From Bacillus sp. P14.5 (GTDB taxonomy: Bacteria > Bacillota > Bacilli > Bacillales > Bacillaceae_B): a stretch of 64,000 bases of DNA. The stretch is from the NCBI RefSeq assembly GCF_003316765.1, contig NZ_NIJF01000088.1, positions 1 to 64,000 of the forward strand. Direction: 5' to 3'. Positions 1 through 8,182 of this stretch are shown piece after piece. The translations under genes and the position numbers were made by a program. Every line of letters begins with the position of its first letter. Within the stretch, counting starts at the first letter, position 1. Below the pieces are notes generated by a model. That model was not told the DNA's origin. It did not search any database and worked only from the letters and a program-made list of their open reading frames with translations.

Positions 1-321
1 GGTGGATTGAGCCAGGCTCAGAATGGGTGGATTGAGCCAGGCTCAGAATGGGTGGATTGAGCCAGGCTCAGAATGGGTGGATTGAGCCAGGCTCAGAATG
101 GGTGGATTGAGCCAGGCTTAGAATGGGTGGATTGAGCCAGGCTCAGAATGGGTGGTTTGAGCCTGGCTCAGAATGGGTGGATTGAGCCAGGCTTAGAATG
201 GGTGGATTGAGCCAGGCTCAGAATGGGTGGTTTGAGCCAGGCTCAGAAAGTGTGGATTGAGCCAGGCTCAAAATGGGTGGTTTGAGCCTGGCTCATAAAG
301 TGTGGTTTGAGCCAGGCTCAA
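1..321. repeat. 25-bp tandem repeat array with palindromic core
   Basis: Thirteen consecutive units, exactly 25 bp apart, each carry TGAGCC(A/T)GGCTCA, a 13-nt palindrome centred on one variable base. The cores start at 8, 33, 58 and so on to 308. Units differ by a few substitutions (for example GGATTGAG against GGTTTGAG). The array begins at the window edge, so its true length is unknown. It ends about 40 bp before the next gene. No open frame in it looks like a protein. It could bind a dyadic protein or form hairpins in RNA; function unknown. Confidence 0.95.
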
Positions 322-382
322 ATCAGGCAGCCTAAAATCAAAATACAGGCAAGGGGGATTTTTTGAAAAAAATCTTAAACCT

Positions 383-871
383 ATGATTACTTTGACACTT
401 TTCATCTTTATCACAAGCGGATGTTTGCAGCTATCTAATTCCATCAATACATCCCGGGAGGCAAGAATTGAATACTTAAGTGATGTAGAGTTTGAAAAGG
501 TAGGGACACTGGGACTGGGCAGCCCTATTAAAGACGATTTCCGTAAATACACCTTTGATTTGAAAGTTACTCATTCAGATAAAATCGTTGAAAGGGATGT
601 TTCATTTCCTGATAATGACAGCTGGAAGGAGGCTTTCAACTCAATTGATAGTAAAGTCCGGTATTGGTTTGATGAGGGATATGAACAAAATAATAAAGAA
701 GAAAACACGGTCCGTTTTCATAAAGAAATAGTTTTTTATGCGAAGGGCATTACTGAAAAAGAGGTAAAGGAAGCATTGGCTAATCTTGAATTCAAAATAA
801 ATTTAGAGTCTGAAAATGGAGACATAACTGAATATGAATATTCTCCAGGAGATATTTCTCCAACAGACTAA
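383..871 (+). CDS. Putative lipoprotein with frameshifted signal peptide
   Basis: Unknown 162-residue protein with a hydrophobic start ending in the lipobox ITSGC, so it should be lipid-anchored outside the membrane. The ATG at 383 lacks the usual basic N-terminus and lies about 25 bp from the GGGGGA ribosome site at 353-358. A TTG at 363 is correctly spaced from that site but is out of frame by one base across an A7 run. With A8 the product would begin MKKNLKPMITLTLF, a textbook lipoprotein signal. The gene is therefore probably 363-871 with a one-base deletion. No family was recognised. A terminator follows, shared with the convergent permease operon. Confidence 0.6.
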   Translation: MITLTLFIFITSGCLQLSNSINTSREARIEYLSDVEFEKVGTLGLGSPIKDDFRKYTFDLKVTHSDKIVERDVSFPDNDSWKEAFNSIDSKVRYWFDEGYEQNNKEENTVRFHKEIVFYAKGITEKEVKEALANLEFKINLESENGDITEYEYSPGDISPTD

Positions 872-908
872 CAGAAATATAGTTAGATAAGAAAGACTTC
901 AATAGAGA

Positions 909-939
909 AAAGGATCAGAGAATAGTTCTCTGATCCTTT
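909..939. terminator. Bidirectional intrinsic terminator
   Basis: A perfect stem, GGATCAGAGAA / TTCTCTGATCC, with a 3-nt loop is flanked by A and T runs. It lies between the lipoprotein gene (+) and the permease operon (-), so it can end both transcripts. Confidence 0.8.
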
Positions 940-944
940 AACAT

Positions 945-1961
945 TTAATGCTTCATGGTAAATAAATCTTCACTGACAACGGCCGGCTGCGAAGGCTTCT
1001 CAACTGCTTCTTTTTCTTTAACAGCAGCAGGAACATCGTCCTCAATCAACAATTTCCTCAAGCTGGAACTAATGGAATTAAAGCATAAAATCGTGATTGC
1101 GAACAGGATTAACGGTACGACTACAAGCGTTGGTGTAATGAAGATTTGGTTAATATTAATACTGATGGTAGCAGCCCATTCATTCGTGTGTGAAAAATAA
1201 ACGGGATTAGCTGGATCCAACCAACTAAAGGCAAAGTCTGCTATTTTCAGACCGCCGAGTGCCATAACCAATATGCCGAGTTGAATGAACAAAGCCAGGG
1301 CCTGTGAAACCTGCTCGGAAAACAAGACGATTGAATGCCGGCGGAATTGGGGGAGCAGGTGCCGTCTGAAAATATGGAAACGGCTTGCGCCCATGGTCCG
1401 TGAGACATCGATGAATTCCTGTTTCATAAATAGCTTCATTTCTTCACCTAGATAAACCGCCAGAGAGGGAATCGTAACCAAGGCCATGCCAAACAATTGA
1501 ATGATGAAGTATTTATACGAAGATAAGTAATCTCCCTGAAAAACGTTTTCTAATGGTACCAACAGAGCAAACACAATGATCGCAAGGGGAATATATTGAA
1601 AGGATTCCCCGAGGTACTTAATAAATCTGCCCAGACGATCCGGCAGGAAAGAGTAAATGACCGCAAATAAAAAACCGACAACGATCCGCACTAAAGCTAC
1701 TGTTAAAGCCGCAAAAATCGTATATTTCGCACCTGTCAGCAACAATAACAGCAGATTCCTGCCAAGCCTGTCACTGCCTGCAGGAGGCATTTCGCTGATT
1801 GTAAATGGAGGGGATGCGATAATCTTTCCATTTTCATCTTTTAAGAAATCCACAATTTCATCATATCCAGGATTCAAGACCGGAACCAGAAAACTGGTGA
1901 TAAGAAGGCCAGTTAATAATAGAATGGGCAAGGCTAATTTGATATAGATCGATTTAGACAT
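945..1961 (-). CDS. ABC transporter permease, oligopeptide type (second of pair)
   Basis: Membrane subunit resembling OppC/DppC-type permeases. It has an N-terminal membrane anchor, a short extracellular segment containing 'GSDRLGRN' (the GTDxxGRD-like motif typical of this family), then about five membrane segments with an EAA-like cytoplasmic loop ('FIDVSRTMGASRFHIFRRHLLPQ'-type, residues about 190-215). The start at 1961 (MSKSIY) is chosen because GGAGG lies 7 nt upstream. It overlaps the upstream permease gene by 8 bp, so the two are co-translated. No ATPase or substrate-binding protein gene is adjacent; the substrate is unknown. A paralogous pair lies at 11.6-13.5 kb. Confidence 0.8.
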   Translation of the reverse strand: MSKSIYIKLALPILLLTGLLITSFLVPVLNPGYDEIVDFLKDENGKIIASPPFTISEMPPAGSDRLGRNLLLLLLTGAKYTIFAALTVALVRIVVGFLFAVIYSFLPDRLGRFIKYLGESFQYIPLAIIVFALLVPLENVFQGDYLSSYKYFIIQLFGMALVTIPSLAVYLGEEMKLFMKQEFIDVSRTMGASRFHIFRRHLLPQFRRHSIVLFSEQVSQALALFIQLGILVMALGGLKIADFAFSWLDPANPVYFSHTNEWAATISININQIFITPTLVVVPLILFAITILCFNSISSSLRKLLIEDDVPAAVKEKEAVEKPSQPAVVSEDLFTMKH

Positions 1962-2838
1962 GCTGTTCGCCTCCATTCAGCCATTTTCCAAGAAGGTATG
2001 AACCGGTGGAAAACACAATGAAAAAAGGTACAAATACAAGGAGCATACCAATAAAGAATGCAGCGGAAGATGTTGTGGCAGTCCTCAGCAATGCAGTCAT
2101 AAAGCCGTTGATATTAAAAAGAACCTCGATGACCAATAGGTTGGACAGCATGAAAAGGAATATCGGCTTCAGGTGGAAGAAGAAGTGAACCCATACATTC
2201 CTGAACAAGTGAACCCATAAGGTATAAGGCCTTTTAAAACCTTTGGCAAAAGAGAATTCAACATAGGGCTTGGACTCTTCTTCCTTTAATTGAAAGAGAA
2301 ACTGTTTCAGCAAGAATACGATAGGCAAAATAGATAGACACAGGATCGGAAGGAAATATGTCCTTTCATCACCAAACGCATAAATATTGAACATCAGGAC
2401 CCCGGTTTTTTTGAACAGCCAGATGATGAATAACTGAAACGCGACAACAATGAAAACATCCGGAAAAGCATCTAAAGTATTGATGACTTTCAAGGTGAAG
2501 CGATATAGCCGCCTTGGCATCAGCATGATGGAGTAGCTTAGCAGGACAGAAGCTGAAACCGCAGCGATAAAAGCCGCAAAGATGATTGTAAAGGAATATC
2601 CATATGTACTGGAAAACACAGTCGTGATAGGATACTGCTTGTCTCCTTCTCCCCAGTAAATATAGATAGAAGACACATTCGCAAGGTCCATAATTGTCTG
2701 TTTCATCTGTTCTGCATAAATTCCGATAGTCAGTACAAGCTCTGTATCATAATTCAATAATGAATTGATTCCGCTTAAGAGGAATAATCCAAGTACGACA
2801 GTTAAGAAATGAAACGAGGTGTTGGCAATTCGTCTCAT
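1954..2838 (-). CDS. ABC transporter permease, oligopeptide type (first of pair)
   Basis: A 294-residue integral membrane protein with about six membrane segments and the BPD_transp_1 layout of OppB/DppB-like subunits. The segment 'FPDVFIVVAFQLFIIWLFKK' closely matches 'LPDIFIISALQIFVIWFFKQ' in the gene at 11580, showing the two permease pairs are paralogous. The EAA loop ('PYVEFSFAKGFKRPYTLWVH') is degenerate. The start at 2838 (MRRIANTSF) has GGGAGGAG directly upstream; an upstream extension lacks a ribosome site. It forms a two-gene operon with the gene at 945-1961. Without a neighbouring ATPase it must borrow one, or act otherwise. Confidence 0.78.
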   Translation of the reverse strand: MRRIANTSFHFLTVVLGLFLLSGINSLLNYDTELVLTIGIYAEQMKQTIMDLANVSSIYIYWGEGDKQYPITTVFSSTYGYSFTIIFAAFIAAVSASVLLSYSIMLMPRRLYRFTLKVINTLDAFPDVFIVVAFQLFIIWLFKKTGVLMFNIYAFGDERTYFLPILCLSILPIVFLLKQFLFQLKEEESKPYVEFSFAKGFKRPYTLWVHLFRNVWVHFFFHLKPIFLFMLSNLLVIEVLFNINGFMTALLRTATTSSAAFFIGMLLVFVPFFIVFSTGSYLLGKWLNGGEQHV

Positions 2839-2940
2839 GGAACTCCTCCCTATTTTGCAAATCCTAACATTTTTTTCAAATAGAATGTTACAATAATGAA
2901 ACAGTATTGTAAACAATATTCTGAATTATAAGGTGATTCT

Positions 2941-3663
2941 GTGAAAAAAATTAGTTTATTCTTTATGATAATTCTATTAATTCAGCCTGTTCTTACCGCC
3001 TGCAGGATTGATTTGGCCGGTCAAGAAGAATTTGCCCGCTCTGCTGCTGAAAAGATGAGAAGCCAGTCTGCAAAAGATGAAAGCAGTCTTGAGGACTCAA
3101 ATGAAAAAGAAACCTCAGTGGTAGCAGATGCCGAACCTGAAAAGCAAGCTCCAATCGGGGAACCAACTTATAAATTAGAAGGACAAGCTACTATAAATGG
3201 AAATGAAATCAGCATCAAAGGGAATTCAAATCTGCCGGAAGAAGCCGTTGTATTCGCGAGGCTTAGAAGGTATAAAAATGATGCAGAGTTGGAAGACATT
3301 AAAAACTTTCGCGCTGAACCGTTCAGCAGGGCTGATGGAGATGTTTATATGAGTGTGGAATCAGATGGCACGTTTTCATCAAGAGGGAGATTCGAGCGAG
3401 GAAATCTTTCTTTAAGATACCGGCTTGAATTGATATTCCTTCCAGAGATCGCTCAAGAAGGAACAAGGGAGAGAATAATAGAAGAGTGGGGAAGCCTGGA
3501 CAATCTATCAGGTATGGTTCCTATCGAAACATTAACCAGAAATTCCTTTAAGGAACCAGTGGTCCCAGGATATATAAAATATGCAAATGTACTGAAACAG
3601 GACGAAGCTGGTGGAGATGGAGTCACGGTTGAGTTTGTTTCGCCGGAGAATCTTCCAAACTGA
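2941..3663 (+). CDS. Putative lipoprotein
   Basis: A 240-residue secreted lipoprotein starting at GTG, with AAGGTGA upstream. It has a basic N-terminus, a hydrophobic core and the lipobox LTAC. An acidic low-complexity linker rich in E, K and S follows (about residues 30-65). The C-terminal domain (about 70-235) contains 'YKLEGQATINGNEISIKGNSN', suggestive of a beta-sandwich, but no family was recognised. It is divergent from the permease operon, with about 100 bp between the starts. Confidence 0.7.
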   Translation: MKKISLFFMIILLIQPVLTACRIDLAGQEEFARSAAEKMRSQSAKDESSLEDSNEKETSVVADAEPEKQAPIGEPTYKLEGQATINGNEISIKGNSNLPEEAVVFARLRRYKNDAELEDIKNFRAEPFSRADGDVYMSVESDGTFSSRGRFERGNLSLRYRLELIFLPEIAQEGTRERIIEEWGSLDNLSGMVPIETLTRNSFKEPVVPGYIKYANVLKQDEAGGDGVTVEFVSPENLPN

Positions 3664-3682
3664 CTAGATTGAAGTGATGATT

Positions 3683-3871
3683 ATGAAAATTGCATGGGTT
3701 ATTGTGTCCATTATTATTTTTATTGTCCTATTCGTGTTTATCTACTTAACCAGAAATCAATATAAAAGAACCCCAACAGTCCATGAAGTACAATGGCAGC
3801 CGGGGTTCTTTTTAATAAGGTTAAACTTTGAACATATAGATTGTTTTATTTTTGAGAAACGTGCTGATTAA
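3683..3871 (+). CDS. Possible small single-pass membrane protein
   Basis: A 62-residue frame starting MKIAWVIVSIIIF with one strong membrane segment and GAAGTG 6 nt upstream. Against it being real as drawn, the last third runs through a terminator hairpin (3764-3813) and overlaps the convergent RNase J gene by 4 bp. Only the first 30 or so residues look protein-like. A genuine short membrane peptide read through the terminator sequence remains possible. Confidence 0.3.
   Translation: MKIAWVIVSIIIFIVLFVFIYLTRNQYKRTPTVHEVQWQPGFFLIRLNFEHIDCFIFEKRAD
3764..3813. terminator. Terminator between lipoprotein and RNase J genes
   Basis: Stem AAGAACCCC / GGGGTTCTT with a long loop of about 27 nt, followed by TTTTT on the + strand and flanked by A's on the other. 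It can end the + transcript and, more weakly, the RNase J transcript. Confidence 0.65.
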
Positions 3872-5538
3872 ATCTCTATAATTATCGGAATGATCATCGG
3901 TTTCCGTTTTGTCTGTTTGAACAAATACTGGCCGACGGATTTCATGATGCTCTGTTTGATGACTTTCCATTGAAGGTTTCCTTGCGGCAGGTCGTCAAGG
4001 GTATCCCTGACAATGTTATTGACCTTCCTGAGCAGTGCCTCGGAATCTTTAACATAAACAAAGCCGCGGGAGATCGTATCGGGTCCCGAAAGCAGACGTT
4101 GTTCTGCCTTGCTTAAGGTCAATACGATTACAAGAATACCGTCTTCAGACAGCTGGCGGCGGTCACGCAGAACAATATTCCCGACATCCCCTACACTGAC
4201 TCCATCGACATAGGTATCACCTGCTGGTACAGAGCGGGTCTGTCTTGCTTCTCCGGCTTCTATATCAACGACCTCGCCATTTTTTATAATGAACGTATTG
4301 CCAGGCTCCACTCCAACGGATTCTGCCAGCATCCTGTGATGATGCAGCATCCTGGTTTCTCCATGAATAGGGATGAAATATTTCGGTTTCATCAGAGTCA
4401 GCATCAACTTCAGATCTTCCTGATACCCGTGGCCGGAAACATGCATGCCGGTAGAGCTTCCTGTACCATAGATGACATGAGCTCCCAGGTTGAACAAGTT
4501 ATCAATGATTTTAGAGACATCTTTTTCATTTCCAGGGATTGGTGAAGCGGCAAGAATCACTGTGTCTCCAGGGTCGACCGTCACGTCGCGGAACTGTCCG
4601 GATGAAAGGCGGCCAAGCGCAGCCATTTGTTCACCTTGGCTGCCCGTACAAAGGATGGCGACTTTTTCGGAATGAAAGGAATCGATATCTCTGTGGTCAA
4701 TAATCATTCCTTCAGGGACATTCAAGTAGCCTCTTTCCAATGCAACTGACACCACATTGACCATGCTGCGGCCGAGAAGAGCGAGCTTTCGGTTTGTTTT
4801 GATTGCTGCATGAACAACCTGCTGCACCCGGTTTACATTGGAGGCGAAGGTGGAAACGAAAATTTTGCCTTCAGCCTTCATAAAAGCCTCATCCATATGA
4901 CTGCTGACGATGCTTTCAGAAGGAGAAAGCCCTCCGCGTTCGGCATTGGTGCTTTCGGATAATAATGCCAGCACGCCATTTTTGCCGATTTCAGCCATTT
5001 TATGTATGTCCGACTTCTGGTTATTGAGAGGTGTCCAATCAAATTTGAAATCACCTGTATGGACTACTGTCCCTTGAGGTGTATCAAAAACGATGCCAAG
5101 GCAGTCAGGAATACTGTGGCTGACGTTGAAAAAGGAGGCTTTGATTTGTCCAAATTCAATCACTGAATTGGTATCAATCGGCACAAGGGTCGTTTCTCTT
5201 TTTAATTTATGTTCCTCCAGCTTCAGTTCAATGAGACCTAAAGTGAAATTGGTCGCATAGACGGGCACATTCAATTTCTTCAAGAGGTATGGTACACCGC
5301 CAATGTGGTCCTCATGTCCATGAGTTACCAGGAGTGCTTTAACTTTGTCTGCATTATCTTCAAGATAACTGATATCAGGAATGATCAAATCAATCCCCAT
5401 GAGAGTTTCATCAGGAAACTTCCCGCCGCTGTCTATGATGACAAGATCATCTCCATACTGAAGGACATACATGTTCTTGCCGATTTCATTGCACCCGCCG
5501 AGGGCGAAAATCGATAATAAGCTTGTATTTTCACTCAT
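3868..5538 (-). CDS. Ribonuclease J family protein
   Basis: Metallo-beta-lactamase/beta-CASP ribonuclease of the RNase J type (556 residues, the usual length), acting in 5'-3' exonucleolytic and endonucleolytic mRNA turnover. The catalytic zinc motif HGHEDH is intact at residues 73-78. Further family motifs seen are 'HTGDFKFD', 'CTGSQGE', 'HVSGHG' and 'HGETRML'. The C-terminus 'KRKPMIIPIIIEI' is the conserved RNase J end. The intact HGHEDH matches J1 rather than J2 of B. subtilis, where it is degenerate, but several segments are J2-like. The neighbours are not those of rnjA or rnjB, so this may be a third paralogue. The ATG has AGGAGG upstream. Confidence 0.9.
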   Translation of the reverse strand: MSENTSLLSIFALGGCNEIGKNMYVLQYGDDLVIIDSGGKFPDETLMGIDLIIPDISYLEDNADKVKALLVTHGHEDHIGGVPYLLKKLNVPVYATNFTLGLIELKLEEHKLKRETTLVPIDTNSVIEFGQIKASFFNVSHSIPDCLGIVFDTPQGTVVHTGDFKFDWTPLNNQKSDIHKMAEIGKNGVLALLSESTNAERGGLSPSESIVSSHMDEAFMKAEGKIFVSTFASNVNRVQQVVHAAIKTNRKLALLGRSMVNVVSVALERGYLNVPEGMIIDHRDIDSFHSEKVAILCTGSQGEQMAALGRLSSGQFRDVTVDPGDTVILAASPIPGNEKDVSKIIDNLFNLGAHVIYGTGSSTGMHVSGHGYQEDLKLMLTLMKPKYFIPIHGETRMLHHHRMLAESVGVEPGNTFIIKNGEVVDIEAGEARQTRSVPAGDTYVDGVSVGDVGNIVLRDRRQLSEDGILVIVLTLSKAEQRLLSGPDTISRGFVYVKDSEALLRKVNNIVRDTLDDLPQGNLQWKVIKQSIMKSVGQYLFKQTKRKPMIIPIIIEI

Positions 5539-5698
5539 AGCTTTTTTCCTCCTGTTGATGTTTTGCGCTTATCATTCCCTAGAAGGTTTGGTTCTATTTG
5601 CCTTTTTACAGAAGGAATCCAGGCTTGTACATATTTGGGATAATTTTTTAAAAACTGTCCCATAATACTCCATGTAATCATTATTTGGGAGGGTGAAT

Positions 5699-5872
5699 AT
5701 GAGATATAGAGAGGAACAGCCTTGTATAAGTTGCGGGATCCGTTATTCCACGAAAGCTTTTTACTATAAGGGAAATGTGTTGATGCACTGCGGCGTCTGC
5801 CGGGAGGAACTGCGGGAGATCAAGCAGCAGGAGATGAAGCGGCTGCTTGCATTGGAACAAACTTTATCGTAA
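5699..5872 (+). CDS. Zinc-ribbon micro-protein
   Basis: A 57-residue protein starting MRYREEQ with GGGAGGGTGA upstream. It has two CxxC pairs, 'PCISCG' and 'HCGVCR', about 20 residues apart, the pattern of a small zinc ribbon. A basic and acidic helix ('EELREIKQQEMKRLLALEQ') follows. Such proteins usually bind nucleic acid or a protein partner, but no specific family was recognised. It is monocistronic and followed by a GC-rich hairpin. Confidence 0.75.
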   Translation: MRYREEQPCISCGIRYSTKAFYYKGNVLMHCGVCREELREIKQQEMKRLLALEQTLS

Positions 5873-5894
5873 ATGGATACAAATACATATTAAA

Positions 5895-5922
5895 GAGGGC
5901 ACTTAGTTGGCTGGGTGCCCTC
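5895..5922 (+). terminator. Hairpin after zinc-ribbon gene
   Basis: Perfect 8-bp stem GAGGGCAC / GTGCCCTC with a 12-nt loop. The following T-tract is weak (AATCTATA), so termination is likely but not certain. Confidence 0.55.
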
Positions 5923-6040
5923 AATCTATAAATCTTCTGATTGAAATTATGGCTGGATTCTGAGAAGAAACTTGAATTCAATAATTAAACGGTGCAGAAG
6001 TTTTAAAATTCTGCGGTGTTTTTGCCTAATATTTTGTATT

Positions 6041-6072
6041 AAGGAAACATTTATAGAACGGGTGAATATAAT
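6041..6072 (+). promoter_or_regulatory. Promoter element, copy 1 (AAGGAAACATTTA ... TATAAT)
   Basis: AAGGAAACATTTA at 6041-6053 is followed at a fixed distance by GAATATAAT. The same 13-mer recurs at 6285 in front of the manganese operon at the same distance from GAATATAGT. The GAAACATTT core resembles a -35 of ECF type, while the downstream box resembles a SigA -10. It would drive the small gene at 6103. Confidence 0.5.
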
Positions 6073-6102
6073 TTAGTAAAAGCAATTAAAGGGGTGGTGA
6101 AA

Positions 6103-6228
6103 GTGTATCGTTCAGGCAGAATACAAAAGAAAATCAACGGGTATGCTGTTGTATTTAAGGCAATGGGAATTCTAAGCGAAGAAGAACTGAAAAAAATAAC
6201 AGAAAAAAATCAAAAGAGATACTTTTGA
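6103..6228 (+). CDS. Small basic hypothetical protein
   Basis: A 41-residue frame starting at GTG (product MYRSGRIQKK) with AAAGGGG 8 nt upstream. The product is basic, with predicted helices ('LSEEELKKITEKNQK' at the C-terminus) and no membrane segment. The good ribosome site and its own promoter-like sequence upstream support expression. No family recognised. Confidence 0.5.
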   Translation: MYRSGRIQKKINGYAVVFKAMGILSEEELKKITEKNQKRYF

Positions 6229-6284
6229 AGGACAAATTGATGGTATTAGGAAAATAAATTGTACAAATAAATATATATTGGTTG

Positions 6285-6316
6285 AAGGAAACATTTACTG
6301 TGTTGTAGAATATAGT
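6285..6316 (+). promoter_or_regulatory. Promoter of the mnt operon (element copy 2)
   Basis: The 13-mer AAGGAAACATTTA at 6285-6297 precedes GAATATAGT. A SigA-like reading is also possible, with TTGAAG at 6282 and TAGAAT at 6306 (18-bp spacer). It lies about 160 bp before mntA, leaving a long leader. Confidence 0.5.
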
Positions 6317-6470
6317 TGAATGTGGCTGGTAAAAGGATGGTGAATTAGAGGTAATAATAAAGTTGAAAGGTGCTATATTTTTTTGTGTAAAAGTTGCACA
6401 CGGGAAACTCTTATGTGGTTAGGTAACTAATTTGTCCAAAGATAAAACAAATGGAGAGAGGTATGTTGAG

Positions 6471-7406
6471 ATGAGAATTATGAAAAATGCTTTATTGACG
6501 GGTGCTGCACTTCTATTGATCTTAAGCGGATGTTCGAACAATAATCAAACAGAGGCAGAAGGAGATGAAGGAAAAATCAAGATCACATCTACAATCGGCC
6601 AGATTAATGACATCGTCAAAAATGTAGGCGGCGACCATGTTGATTCTGTCGGTTTGATGAAATCAGGGGTGGATCCTCATCTTTACAAGGCATCTCAAGG
6701 AGATATGAAAAAACTGGATGAAGCTGACCTGATTTTCTATAACGGATTACATCTTGAAGGAAAAATGGTTGATATCTTCGAGAAAATGGAAGATGAGAAG
6801 CCGACGATCGCGGTGACAAAGGATATACCTGAGGAGGAACTGCTGCAATCCGAAGATGGATACGCGGATCATGATCCTCATGTATGGTTTGATATAGAGC
6901 TGTGGATCAAAGCCACTGAAACAGTGACTGAAGAGCTTTCCAATTATGACAAAGAGAATGCCGATGAATATAAAGAGAATGGCGAAGCATTCATTAAAGA
7001 ACTACAAGAACTTGATCAGTATGCGGAAGAACAGATTAGGACCATCCCTGAACAATCAAGAGTACTGGTGACAGCTCATGATGCATTTGGATATTTCGGT
7101 GAAGCATACGGCATCAAGGTAATGGGATTGCAGGGAATCAGCACGGCTTCTGAATCTGGTTCCAAAGATGTAAGCGAGCTGCGTGATTACCTGGTTGATA
7201 ATAAAGTGAAAGCAGTATTTGTGGAATCCAGCGTGCCGAAAAAAGCCATCGAAGCTGTCATTGAGGGAGCAAAGGAAAAAGGGCATGAAGTGAAAATCGG
7301 TGGTGAACTCTTCTCAGATGCAATGGGCGAAGAGGGGACCGAAGAAGGAACCTATCTCGGAATGGTGCGACACAACGTGGACACAATCGTCAATGCTTTA
7401 AAATAA
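6471..7406 (+). CDS. mntA: Manganese ABC transporter substrate-binding lipoprotein MntA
   Basis: Cluster A-I metal-binding lipoprotein that captures Mn2+ (possibly Zn2+) outside the membrane for the MntBCD transporter. The signal peptide ends in the lipobox ILSGC. The expected metal-ligand segments are present: 'GVDPHLYKAS', 'DHDPHVWFD', 'TAHDAFGYF' and 'GELFSDAMG'. The start at 6471 (MRIMKNALL) is chosen because GGAGAGAGG lies 9 nt upstream; a longer reading from 6432 has no such site. It is the first gene of a five-gene operon, 13 bp before mntB. Mn rather than Zn specificity is inferred from gene order and the adjacent MntR-like gene. Confidence 0.9.
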   Translation: MRIMKNALLTGAALLLILSGCSNNNQTEAEGDEGKIKITSTIGQINDIVKNVGGDHVDSVGLMKSGVDPHLYKASQGDMKKLDEADLIFYNGLHLEGKMVDIFEKMEDEKPTIAVTKDIPEEELLQSEDGYADHDPHVWFDIELWIKATETVTEELSNYDKENADEYKENGEAFIKELQELDQYAEEQIRTIPEQSRVLVTAHDAFGYFGEAYGIKVMGLQGISTASESGSKDVSELRDYLVDNKVKAVFVESSVPKKAIEAVIEGAKEKGHEVKIGGELFSDAMGEEGTEEGTYLGMVRHNVDTIVNALK

Positions 7407-7419
7407 AGGAGGGATAAAG

Positions 7420-8172
7420 ATGAATTCACCATTAAAAGTTCAGAATCTTGCAGTAGCTTATCAAAAGAAACCGGTATTAAAGAATATTTCTTTCAGCGTT
7501 CCCGAAGGCAGCCTGATTGGAATTATCGGACCAAATGGGGCAGGAAAATCAACGCTGATAAAGTCGATACTTGAATTGATCCCTTCGTTAGCAGGAGATG
7601 TTGAGGTTTTCGGGAGTTCTTATAAAAACTCCCGAAAGCTTGTAGGCTATGTTCCCCAACGGGAATCAGTCGACTGGGATTTTCCGACAGATGCTCTGGA
7701 TGTAGTAACCATGGGGCGGTACGGCCACCTGGGCTGGATCAGCCGGCCAAGGAAGAAAGATAAGATGTTTGCTATGGAATGCTTGGAAAAGGTCGGTATG
7801 GCCGAATATTCAAATCGCCAGATCAGCCAGCTTTCTGGAGGACAGCAGCAGCGTGTATTCCTCGCCCGGGCATTGGCACAGGATGCCGACCTGTATTTTA
7901 TGGATGAACCATTTGTGGGGGTAGATGCGGCTACTGAGAAAGCGATAATTTCATTATTGAATGAATTGAAACAGCAAGGAAAAACGGTCCTTGTAGTCCA
8001 TCACGATCTTAATACTGTGAAAGAATATTTTGATTGGATCATGCTGCTGAATGTGGAGTTGATTGGAATCGGGCCGACTGAAGAGCTGTTTACCAAGGAA
8101 TACTTGTATAAAACATATGGTGGTAAATTAACTATGCTGGACTCCGGCTCTACAGCTCTTATAGAGAATTGA
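7420..8172 (+). CDS. mntB: Manganese ABC transporter ATP-binding protein MntB
   Basis: A 250-residue cytoplasmic ATPase that powers metal import. All ABC motifs are present: Walker A 'GPNGAGKST', signature 'LSGGQQQR', Walker B 'LYFMDEPF', and the switch histidine in 'VVHHDL'. 'VPQRESVDWDFP' is the Q-loop region typical of MntB/ZnuC-like ATPases. AGGAGGGATAAAG precedes the ATG. It sits between the binding protein and the permease genes. Confidence 0.95.
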   Translation: MNSPLKVQNLAVAYQKKPVLKNISFSVPEGSLIGIIGPNGAGKSTLIKSILELIPSLAGDVEVFGSSYKNSRKLVGYVPQRESVDWDFPTDALDVVTMGRYGHLGWISRPRKKDKMFAMECLEKVGMAEYSNRQISQLSGGQQQRVFLARALAQDADLYFMDEPFVGVDAATEKAIISLLNELKQQGKTVLVVHHDLNTVKEYFDWIMLLNVELIGIGPTEELFTKEYLYKTYGGKLTMLDSGSTALIEN

Positions 8173-8182
8173 GGTGTTGGAA

